In this document: positions 1 to 6,518 of the stretch, piece after piece
How the letters are laid out: the number at the start of each line of letters is the position of its first letter
Position numbering within the stretch: the first letter of the stretch is position 1
DNA from: Fibrobacteraceae bacterium
GTDB lineage: Bacteria > Fibrobacterota > Fibrobacteria > Fibrobacterales > Fibrobacteraceae
Assembly: GCA_021443045.1 (NCBI GenBank)
Contig: JABUUT010000019.1
Span: 36,877 to 45,348, forward strand
DNA: 8,472 nt
Reading direction: 5' to 3'
Translations under genes and position numbers: made by a program
Notes under the pieces: model-generated
The model's input: the letters and a program-made list of their open reading frames with translations, nothing else
Databases searched by the model: none
Told to the model about the DNA's origin: nothing

Positions 1-630
1 CGCCAAATCCCCCAAGGCTGGGAAGTGAAGCGCTTGGGCGACTTGTTTAAGACCAATAGAGGAGTGTCTTATAGCACTCCGACTTTGGGTGTAGATGGCG
101 ATGGAACGCCAATGATCAATTTGGCCTCGTTCTCACCCAAAGAAAGCTACAATGAAAAGGGAATTAAGTTTTATAAGGGTGACTACACAACGGAAAAGAT
201 GCTGAAACCTTTTGATCTGGTTATGTGCAATACACAACAAACGGCTATAGATCCTACAAAGGATATTATTGGTCGATCAATGCTTGTTCCAGATATTTTC
301 GATGGAGATATAGTATCCTCTCACCATGTCAATACGATTAAACTTGAAAAAGAAAATCTCAAGTTCTATTTGAATAGATTATTTAACACAGTATTCTACC
401 ATTCCTACATTTCTAAATTTGCCAATGGAACCAATATTTTGGGACTTATTTTCTCCGGCGTAGAAGATTATATGTGTGAAATTCCGCCAGATGATTTGCT
501 AGATAAATTTGCAAAGTTCTCGCTGAACATAGAGCAAAAGAAATCAAAAATCATCCTAGAAAACAAAAAACTCACCGCCCTTCGCGACACCCTCCTCCCG
601 CTCCTCATGACCGGCCAAGTAACAGTGTAA
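1..630 (+). CDS. hsdS: Type I restriction-modification specificity subunit HsdS, 3' part (start lies before the window)
   Basis: The frame is open from base 1 and ends at TAA 628-630; about 209 residues are visible. The first residues (RQIPQGWEVKRLGDLF) are the usual opening of an HsdS target recognition domain, so an ATG at 25 lies inside this motif and is not the real start. The C-terminal end (ENKKLTALRDTLLPLLMTGQ) is the conserved helical spacer and closing motif of HsdS. Between them sits one recognition domain, most likely the second of two. In the family, HsdS reads the DNA target and joins two HsdM subunits to form the methyltransferase, with HsdR added for cleavage. Neither hsdM nor hsdR is in the window; they would be expected upstream. 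The recognition domain is AT-rich (14/60 G+C at 361-420) while the C-terminal coding stretch is GC-rich (34/50 at 571-620), as expected where recognition domains are swapped. The family call is secure; sequence specificity cannot be read. Confidence 0.92.
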   Translation, partial: RQIPQGWEVKRLGDLFKTNRGVSYSTPTLGVDGDGTPMINLASFSPKESYNEKGIKFYKGDYTTEKMLKPFDLVMCNTQQTAIDPTKDIIGRSMLVPDIFDGDIVSSHHVNTIKLEKENLKFYLNRLFNTVFYHSYISKFANGTNILGLIFSGVEDYMCEIPPDDLLDKFAKFSLNIEQKKSKIILENKKLTALRDTLLPLLMTGQVTV

Positions 631-632
631 CC

Positions 633-1724
633 ATGAAATCGACACCCCCAAAAAATCCCCACCCAAAATCCGAGAAATCCGGGAAAAATTCCGGCTTGGT
701 CAAAAAAAATGCCAAAGACATTATGAATGAAGTGCAGACAAATAAAAACCTGTATGCTAAAATCGCAGACATTCTTGAAAAAAGTCGCAAGGCCGTAATA
801 AGCACCGTCAACACCACCATGGTGTCTGCATATTACGAAATTGGAAGGCTCATAGTGGAACATGAACAGAACGGCCAAATCCGTGCCGAATACGGCAAGC
901 AGGTGATTAAAAGCCTTTCCCTCAAGCTCACCAAACAGTTTGGAAAGGGGTTTTCGCAAAGAAACCTAGAGCAAATGCGATTATTTTATTTGACCTATTC
1001 AGCAGAAATTCCGCAGACACTGTCTGCGAAATTCGAACTCAGCTATTCCCACTATCTTTTTTTAATGCACATCGAAAATCCAGAGGAAAGGAAATTTTAT
1101 GAAATAGAAACGAAAAATTCAAACTGGAGTTTACGGGAACTCAAAAGGCAGTTTGATTCTTCTTTATATGAACGGCTTGCGTTGAGCAAAGACAAAAAAG
1201 CCGTGGCGAAGCTTTCCAAGAGGGGCGTGGTTGTTGAAAATCCAAAAGACATCGTAAAAGATCCCTATGTTCTTGAATTTTTGGGGCTGCCAGAAAAATC
1301 CTGTTATTCAGAATCGCAGTTGGAACAGGAAATCATCAATAAGCTGGAAAAATTTTTGCTGGAACTTGGCAAAGGCTATACGTTTGTAGGCCGTCAAGTT
1401 CGCCTGACCTTTGATGAAAAACACTTTTTTGTAGACCTAGTTTTTTACAATCGCCTGCTGCAGAGCTTTGTTCTGATAGACTTGAAAATTGGTGAATTGA
1501 CTCATCAAGACTTGGGTCAAATGCAAATGTATGTCAATTACTACGACAGGTTCGTAAAACTTCCAAACGAAAACAAAACCATCGGCATCATCCTTTGCAA
1601 AAAGAAATCCGATTCGCTGGTCGAGATAACGCTACCAGAAAACAACACGCAAATATTTGCCAGCAAGTACCAGACAGTGCTGCCGGATAAACAAGATTTA
1701 ATTAAGCTTTTGGAAGATAAGTGA
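633..1724 (+). CDS. YhcG/DUF1016-family PD-(D/E)XK nuclease
   Basis: This encodes 363 residues. After a Lys/Pro-rich leader (1-30) comes the helical DUF1016 N-terminal domain, with AYYEIGRLIVE near 65-75, the GKGFSQRNLEQMR region near 105-118, and SYSHYLFLMHIENPEERKFYE near 133-155. The C-terminal nuclease domain (about 210-345) carries PD-(D/E)XK-type residues: E227/E231 in ESQLEQEI, D268 in FFVDLVFY, D283-L-K285 in IDLKIG, then GQMQMY near 295-300. Family members often sit beside hsdS in type I restriction loci and are regarded as nucleases, but their role there is not well settled. It starts 2 nt after the hsdS stop, so it is co-transcribed and probably translationally coupled; no clear ribosome site precedes ATG 633. 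An in-frame ATG at 723 would drop the leader and is a possible alternative. The stop overlaps a possible GTG start (1721) of the next gene. The family is clear; the exact start is less so. Confidence 0.88.
   Translation: MKSTPPKNPHPKSEKSGKNSGLVKKNAKDIMNEVQTNKNLYAKIADILEKSRKAVISTVNTTMVSAYYEIGRLIVEHEQNGQIRAEYGKQVIKSLSLKLTKQFGKGFSQRNLEQMRLFYLTYSAEIPQTLSAKFELSYSHYLFLMHIENPEERKFYEIETKNSNWSLRELKRQFDSSLYERLALSKDKKAVAKLSKRGVVVENPKDIVKDPYVLEFLGLPEKSCYSESQLEQEIINKLEKFLLELGKGYTFVGRQVRLTFDEKHFFVDLVFYNRLLQSFVLIDLKIGELTHQDLGQMQMYVNYYDRFVKLPNENKTIGIILCKKKSDSLVEITLPENNTQIFASKYQTVLPDKQDLIKLLEDK
1012..1028. repeat. Perfect 7-bp hairpin with a 3-nt loop inside the DUF1016 gene
   Basis: CGCAGAC (1012-1018) and GTCTGCG (1022-1028) are exact inverse complements around the loop ACT. 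The flanks (GAAATTC on the left, GAAATTC on the right) extend the symmetry imperfectly. It lies in a coding stretch just before the SYSHY motif, with no T-run after it, so it is not an obvious terminator. Confidence 0.5.
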
Positions 1725-1726
1725 AT

Positions 1727-3781
1727 ATGGATGATATCCGTCAAAAGGCAAATGCGGCTTTGGAATGTTTTCTAGGACCAGGAAAAACTTTTCGTGATGG
1801 TCAATACGAGGCTATTGAGGCAACCCTTACCAAGAAAAGAATTCTTGTTGTTCAGCGGACCGGCTGGGGCAAGAGTATGGTTTATTTTGTCTGCACAAAG
1901 ATTTTGAGAGCACAGCAGAAGGGGGTAACGCTCATTGTCAGTCCTTTGCTGAGCTTGATGAAAAATCAGATTGAAACAGCCTCTAAAGCAGGATTGAAAT
2001 GTGAAGTTTTGAATAGCACCAAGTCTCCTGATGAAAAGAATTCCATTTTAAATTCCATGAAGAATGACGACATCGATTTGGTGTTGTTAACGCCAGAAGC
2101 CCTTTTCACGGAAATCGTACAATCAGCCTTGCCAAATATTAAAATCGGGCTTTTTGTTGTAGATGAGGCTCACTGTATTTCGGACTGGGGTCATGATTTC
2201 CGGTTGGATTATTGCCGAATCAATAAGATTATCGGTAGCATGCTGAAAAATGTTCCGATTCTTGCAACCACAGCAACAGCAAATGACCGTGTAGTCGAAG
2301 ATTTAAAAAAACAGTTAGGGGAAGATGTCTTTGTTTCCAGAGGCCCTTTGATGAGAAAAAATCTTTCAATTCAAATACTGAAAATGAAAGACAAAGTTTC
2401 TCGCTATGCATGGATTCTTGAAAATATTGTGAAAATTCCGGGTTCCGGCATCATATATTGTCTTACGCAGAACGACTGTGAACATCTTGCCGACTTTCTG
2501 AATAAAAATGATGTTAAGGCTAGAGCGTATCATAGCGATTTACCTGCGGAAACTACGATAGAAACTGAACAACTGTTCATGGAAAACAAGATTAAGGCCA
2601 TTGTTGCAACAGTTAAACTGGGGATGGGCTATGACAAGTCCGACATCTCTTTTGTAATCCATTATCAAATGCCCTCTAATGTGGTTGCCTATTACCAGCA
2701 GATTGGTCGTGCTGGTAGAAATATTGAGCGTGCTTACACATTCCTTATGTTCGGTCAAGAAGATCTTGATATCCAGGACTACTTTATACAGACGGCTTTC
2801 CCATCCAAGGAGGAAGCTTATGACGTAATGGATTTGATCGCGCGTAATGAGGGCTTGAGCATATATGACATACTGGTCCAATGCAATTTTTCAAAGGGTC
2901 GTGTTGAAAATACGTTGAAATTCCTCATCAATGAAGGATTTGTTTACAAGGAAAAATCCAAATACTACGCATCGGCAAATTCGTTCGAGTATAATGAAAA
3001 ACACTATGATGAGGTTCGGAAGATTCGTTATCGGGAACAGGACCAAATGCTGAAGTATTTGGATATCCATGATTGCTATAGTCGCTTTGTCGTAAATTGC
3101 CTGGATGACAAAACCTCTGAAAAATGTGGTGTTTGCGCAAACTGCCTTGGGTACGAAGAATTTTCTTCGGAAGTGTCGGAAAATTCATCAAAAAAGGCCG
3201 CCGATTTCTTGGAGCGAATCTGCTTTAAAATAGTCCCTCGAAAACAGTGGGCCAAAACAGAAAATACGAAAACCACAAAAATCGTTACTCCAAATGAAGA
3301 AGGTGTTTGTCTTTCTGTTTATGGGGAACCTCCTTATGGCGCAATGGTCAAGCAGGGCAAATACGAAAATAAACGTTTTTGCGATGAACTGGTTAACAAA
3401 AGTGCCGAGGTTTTATCTAGTTTTATAAGAGAAAATCAGATTGGCGCTATTGCTTATGTCCCTTCAGTGCGTAGCAACATTGTGAAGGACTTTGCAGAAC
3501 GACTAGCACAGAAATTACAATTACCATGTCTGGATGCTTTGAGAAAGAAGGTTGCCATGCAACAAAAAGAAATGGAAAATAGTTCCTTTCAGTGCAGGAA
3601 TGCGAAAAATTCTTTTGCAGTTCAGAACGGCATGATTTTGTCTGGAAATGTTTTGCTAGTTGACGATATTATTGATTCCAGATGGACTATAACGGTGTGC
3701 GGAAATGAATTAAGGAGTGCTGGAGCCGCAAAGGTTTATCCTTTTGCCTTGGCAAAAAGTTCAAAGAAGGAAAGTGATTAA
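1727..3781 (+). CDS. RecQ-family ATP-dependent DNA helicase fused to a C-terminal phosphoribosyltransferase domain
   Basis: From ATG 1727 this encodes 684 residues; GTG 1721 is an alternative adding two. ATG is preferred because GGAAG at 1712-1716 is too close to the GTG. Helicase motifs run in order: FRDGQ (22-26), Walker A QRTGWGKS (43-50), SPLLSLMKNQ (Ia), DEAHCISDWGHDFR (146-159), ATTATA (180-185), GMGYDKSD (299-306), QQIGRAGRN (324-332). A winged-helix-like stretch follows (about 362-416), then a zinc-type cysteine cluster (C450, C458, C467, C470, C473). The C-terminal 160 residues look like a ComFC/PRTase fold, with the PRPP-loop signature VDDIIDSRWT (645-654). No HRDC domain is visible. 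Known RecQ proteins unwind DNA 3'-5'; the PRTase would act on PRPP or a nucleotide, substrate unknown. From memory, GWGKS and DSRWT occur in other RecQ-PRTase fusions, so they look like family hallmarks, not damage. It is followed after 1 nt by the DprA-like gene, pointing to a joint function. Confidence 0.9.
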   Translation: MDDIRQKANAALECFLGPGKTFRDGQYEAIEATLTKKRILVVQRTGWGKSMVYFVCTKILRAQQKGVTLIVSPLLSLMKNQIETASKAGLKCEVLNSTKSPDEKNSILNSMKNDDIDLVLLTPEALFTEIVQSALPNIKIGLFVVDEAHCISDWGHDFRLDYCRINKIIGSMLKNVPILATTATANDRVVEDLKKQLGEDVFVSRGPLMRKNLSIQILKMKDKVSRYAWILENIVKIPGSGIIYCLTQNDCEHLADFLNKNDVKARAYHSDLPAETTIETEQLFMENKIKAIVATVKLGMGYDKSDISFVIHYQMPSNVVAYYQQIGRAGRNIERAYTFLMFGQEDLDIQDYFIQTAFPSKEEAYDVMDLIARNEGLSIYDILVQCNFSKGRVENTLKFLINEGFVYKEKSKYYASANSFEYNEKHYDEVRKIRYREQDQMLKYLDIHDCYSRFVVNCLDDKTSEKCGVCANCLGYEEFSSEVSENSSKKAADFLERICFKIVPRKQWAKTENTKTTKIVTPNEEGVCLSVYGEPPYGAMVKQGKYENKRFCDELVNKSAEVLSSFIRENQIGAIAYVPSVRSNIVKDFAERLAQKLQLPCLDALRKKVAMQQKEMENSSFQCRNAKNSFAVQNGMILSGNVLLVDDIIDSRWTITVCGNELRSAGAAKVYPFALAKSSKKESD
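3767..3774 (+). promoter_or_regulatory. Ribosome binding site that fixes the DprA-like start
   Basis: AAGGAAAG lies 8 nt before ATG 3783 and inside the last codons of the RecQ-PRTase gene. It supports ATG 3783 over the in-frame GTG at 3717, which would overlap the helicase gene by 65 nt and has no comparable site. Confidence 0.7.
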
Positions 3782-3782
3782 T

Positions 3783-4730
3783 ATGAACGAAAATTCTTCT
3801 GTGATAGTATCTTTATGCAGCCATCTTTGCGCAGATACCTGCAAACCGTTTACTCCGCACGAGTGGACGATTTTTGCCAAAAGGCTTTTGGATAACAATC
3901 TTCAGCCCAAAGATATTGTCAATTTTTCCGCCGAAGACTTTAAACAAAAACTTTTATATACTAATGATGAAGTTGAGCGAATTCTTTCGTTGTTTGATCG
4001 TAGCGGAAGCCTGACCTTTGAACTGGAGAAGTACGCCTCCATGGGTATTAAGGTAGTAACGCGAGCGGATGTAGAATATCCAAGGGTGTTAAAAACAAAG
4101 CTAAAAGAAAACAGTCCACCTCTTTTTTATTACGCAGGAAATTTGAACCTGTGTAATCGGGAATATGTAGGATTCGTTGGTTCTAGAACTATTGATGATG
4201 ATGATACGGATTTTACCAAGGCAACTGTTTCAAAAATCGCACAAAAGGGATATGGGGTGGTCTCTGGAGGAGCAAAGGGCGTTGACTCAACTGCTGCAGC
4301 CTCGGTTTTGGCAAACGGTAATGTCTGTATAGAATATTTGTCTGATTCTTTGGCTCGAAAAATTAAGAAACGAGATGTTGTTTCCCAGGTTCAAAAGGGA
4401 AATTTGCTTCTGATTTCAATAGCAAAACCCGATGCCGGTTTTAATGCGGGTTTTGCCATGCAACGCAACAAGTTTATATACGCCCAATCCAAGGGGACTG
4501 TTGTGGTAAAATCGGATTATGACAAGGGTGGAACTTGGTCGGGCGCAACAGAAGCGTTGCGTAATAAACTGTGCCCGGTTTTTTGCCGAAACAACCAGAA
4601 GAGCCTTGGCAATAAAAAACTGATTGAACTTGGTGCCATTTCAATAGAGGAAAATTGGGATGGAAATTTGGAATATCAGGTTGTTGAAAAAAGCTGCGTT
4701 AAAGAGGAACAGCTTTCTTTGTTCGGGTAG
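3783..4730 (+). CDS. DprA/Smf-like Rossmann-fold protein, ShosA-like, with a C-terminal clamp-binding motif
   Basis: This encodes 315 residues. The N-terminal part (1-95) is helical, like the SAM/HhH-type region of DprA, followed by the family element YPRVLKTKLKENSPPLFYYAGN. The Rossmann-type core shows VGFVGSR (129-135), VSGGAKGVDSTAA (160-172), MQRNKFIYAQ (226-235) and GGTWSGATEAL (249-259), matching DprA signatures VGSR, SGxAxGxD, RNR and SGxxxTA. The usual C-terminal winged helix is absent; the protein ends EEQLSLFG, and Q310-LSLF matches the sliding-clamp pentapeptide QL(S/D)LF. DprA binds single-stranded DNA and loads RecA during transformation; in ShosTA a DprA homologue is the antitoxin/partner of a PRTase. 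The gene begins 1 nt after the RecQ-PRTase stop, so the two are almost certainly one module. I infer DNA sensing or toxin restraint near the replisome. It is unlikely to be the housekeeping dprA, given its context, divergent motifs and lost C-terminal domain. Confidence 0.87.
   Translation: MNENSSVIVSLCSHLCADTCKPFTPHEWTIFAKRLLDNNLQPKDIVNFSAEDFKQKLLYTNDEVERILSLFDRSGSLTFELEKYASMGIKVVTRADVEYPRVLKTKLKENSPPLFYYAGNLNLCNREYVGFVGSRTIDDDDTDFTKATVSKIAQKGYGVVSGGAKGVDSTAAASVLANGNVCIEYLSDSLARKIKKRDVVSQVQKGNLLLISIAKPDAGFNAGFAMQRNKFIYAQSKGTVVVKSDYDKGGTWSGATEALRNKLCPVFCRNNQKSLGNKKLIELGAISIEENWDGNLEYQVVEKSCVKEEQLSLFG
4689..4716. repeat. 7-bp inverted repeat at the 3' end of the DprA-like gene
   Basis: AAAGCTG (4689-4695) and CAGCTTT (4710-4716) are exact inverse complements separated by 14 nt. 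It overlaps the codons of the C-terminal QLSLFG tail. The long loop and the lack of a proper T-run after it make it a poor terminator; it may only weakly attenuate transcription into the next block. Confidence 0.3.
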
Positions 4731-4773
4731 GAGTGGGAAGGAAAATCGCTTGATAACCATTGTAATAATCCAT

Positions 4774-4779
4774 AAAAGG
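4774..4779 (+). promoter_or_regulatory. Ribosome binding site of the Septu-like ATPase gene
   Basis: AAAAGG lies 6 nt before ATG 4786. It sits in the only sizeable gap between blocks 1 and 2 (4731-4785). A TTGATA at 4750-4755 could be a -35 element, but no well-spaced -10 box follows, so I do not call a promoter. The site matters because it places the true start of the ATPase 284 nt upstream of the long Walker-A-containing frame. Confidence 0.65.
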
Positions 4780-4785
4780 TAGAAT

Positions 4786-6518
4786 ATGTTGTTGCTGCCA
4801 ACTCTAAAATTTCGTTTAATAAAAGGTTGTTTCCAAGATGCGTCATCACGAACGGATTCTGATGTTGATTTTTTGTTAGAGGAAAATTCGTCATGGGATG
4901 ACTATGGCTATCATACGTGCTTCTTTCTACATGCGACAAAAAAATTAACGAATGAGGGGACAAAAGCCTTAGGTTATATCTGTATTATGGCTGTTGATAA
5001 AACCTCAAAAAATGAATGGGATGCTTCTCTTTTAATAAATGAAATCGGCTATGAAAATGTTTTTTTGAGTTGCCGCAAAATTTTTGTTCTGTATCAACAA
5101 CAATTAACTTATATAAGCGGCTGAATCAGTACCTAGATTTACAACAAAGAAAAGAATTTGAAAATTCATTGCACTTGATTCTTGACAAGGAAAGCTTATA
5201 TTATAAGCAAGTTTGTAATACGGAGTGTTTTAATAAATCACTTTTACGCGATACCAACATTGATGATTATTCTTTGGTGAAAGGAAAGGAAATGCTTCGC
5301 GAAGAAGGTCGTCAATATGCCTTGAGAAAAAAAGAAATCTCTTTTAAATATGAGTCATGTGAAGATGAAATATCATTGAGCTTTTCGCCTTTAAACATAA
5401 TGGCAAATGACGGAGAAAATGATATATTCCCCAACGGAATGGTTGCGTTTATTGGAAAAAATGGATCTGGGAAAAGCACTTTGCTGTATCGTCTAGCGAC
5501 AGAATTATACACAAGTGCCAATAATCGTACAATTGACATTGCTCCCAAAGACATTGTTGTGTCTCAACTAATGTTATTTTCATATTCTCCATTTGATGAT
5601 TTTGTTTTACCCATACAAAAAGACGAGCTAGCACTAAAAGATTGGTATGAGAAGAATCTTAAATTTAAGGAAACACAAAATGATGCTTATAAACCACGTT
5701 TTATTTATTGTGGCTTACGAAATGTAGAAAATGAAGTTAAAAGTTTGGTTGATAGTTATAAGGAAAATGAAAAATTCGAGGTTGAAAATCGTATAAAAAA
5801 GCAGATTCCGCAAAACATTGAGAAAATTTCTGATGAGTGTCGAAAAGCTTTTGTTAAAGCGTTACGACAAGACGATTGGAATGATTTTATAGACGATGTT
5901 AATAAGGAAATTCCTGAATTGGCGACTAGTCTTAATGAGATGAAATCTGCATCGATATTCAACGAAAATGAATGGTACATGTTATTTAAAAAACTGAGTA
6001 CGGGACATAAATTTTTCTTACACGCAATGTCCCATCTAATTGCGTATGGAGAAGAAAATGCAATCGTCATGTTTGATGAACCGGAAAATCATTTGCAACC
6101 ACCTCTACTTTCTTTTATGATGAAAAAAATAAGGAAAGTTCTTGTAAAGCGATCTTCAGTAATGCTTGTAGCCACGCATTCGCCTGTAATTCTTCAAGAA
6201 ATACTTTCAAGTAATGTTCGCGTTATTTGTCGCAATGGGGATAGGCTTTTAATTAAAAAGCCTAGCATTGAAACGTATGGTGCAAGCTTTGGAGCAATAT
6301 CATCTGAAGTATTCGGATTGAGTTCTGATAAGGTGTCTTATTTTGATGTGCTAAAGACTGTATTTGAACAAAAGCAATGCGTGAATATGAAGACTGTAAA
6401 AGAAGTCATTGATTGCATTGAGGAATATTTAGGCGATATTAGTGATGTCGCAATTAGGTATGTAGTGCAGTTGTATCTAAAAGCTAGCCAAGGAGATGAA
6501 AATGTGGCACATTCCTAA
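4786..6518 (+). CDS. Septu (PtuA)-like ABC-type ATPase, split by a -1 frame change at 5060-5067
   Basis: Frame A runs from ATG 4786 to TGA 5122-5124 (112 residues); frame B is open from 5055 to TAA 6518. Switching from A to B at the T-run gives about 577 residues and the continuous join GYENVF-(F/L)-ELPQNFCSVS, where LPxNxCS followed by a Tyr-rich helix fits my memory of this ATPase family. Joined-protein motifs: Walker A GKNGSGKST (224-232), ABC signature LSTGHK (404-409), Walker B VMFDEPENHLQP (about 428-439, with D431 and E432), and switch histidine ATHSP (H465). The middle region (about 265-395) is Lys/Glu-rich and helical, as in SMC/ABC-like proteins. In Septu, PtuA is the ATPase that assembles with the HNH nuclease PtuB and gates its activity. 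Here an HNH gene follows with a 17-nt overlap. A retron variant is excluded within the window, as no reverse transcriptase is present. The gene is more AT-rich than the preceding block. Without frameshifting the ATPase would lack its N-terminal region; a TTG at 5070 is not a convincing start. Confidence 0.8.
5061..5067 (+). other. Slippery heptamer T_TTT_TTG at the frame junction of the ATPase gene
   Basis: In the upstream frame the codons are GTT (5059-5061), TTT (5062-5064), TTG (5065-5067). This gives X_XXY_YYZ with X=Y=T and Z=G, a valid -1 slippery pattern analogous to the A_AAA_AAG of dnaX. After a -1 slip the next codon is GAG 5067, in the Walker A frame. The T-run is 7 long (5060-5066); one extra T would also join the frames. 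Downstream there is only a weak possible hairpin (TTGTT 5084-5088 with AACAA 5096-5100), so a programmed event is possible but not shown. Confidence 0.55.
6242..6264. repeat. 9-bp perfect hairpin with a 5-nt loop inside the ATPase gene
   Basis: TAGGCTTTT (6242-6250) and AAAAGCCTA (6256-6264) are exact inverse complements around AATTA. It lies in the coding stretch for RLLIKKPS after the switch-histidine motif. No T-run follows on either strand close enough for a standard terminator. Confidence 0.5.
6490..6495 (+). promoter_or_regulatory. Ribosome binding site of the HNH nuclease gene, inside the ATPase gene
   Basis: AAGGAG lies 6 nt before ATG 6502 and directly abuts the alternative ATG 6496. 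This spacing favours 6502 as the start and places initiation inside the last codons of the ATPase, so the two proteins should be made in coordinated amounts. Confidence 0.75.

Noticed and set aside
468..959. Minus-strand frames, including the long one here and others at 2540-2881, 4676-4963 and 5756-6070
   Set aside because: All lie opposite well-supported + strand genes and show no recognisable motifs.
3717..4730. DprA-like gene starting at GTG 3717
   Set aside because: The extra 22 residues overlap the PRTase coding sequence and look unlike DprA. ATG 3783 has AAGGAAAG at proper spacing.
4731..4785. A promoter in the gap before the Septu-like block (TTGATA at 4750-4755)
   Set aside because: No -10 box is found at 16-18 nt spacing, so only the ribosome site is called.
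5084..5100. Stimulatory stem-loop for programmed frameshifting
   Set aside because: Only a 5-bp A/T-rich stem with a 7-nt loop, too weak to count as evidence by itself.
5070..6518. An ATPase of 482 residues starting at TTG 5070
   Set aside because: TTG 5070 has no ribosome site, and the frame is already open from 5055 with family-like residues (ELPQNFCSVS) running across the supposed start. The upstream frame with a good ribosome site supplies the missing N-terminus.
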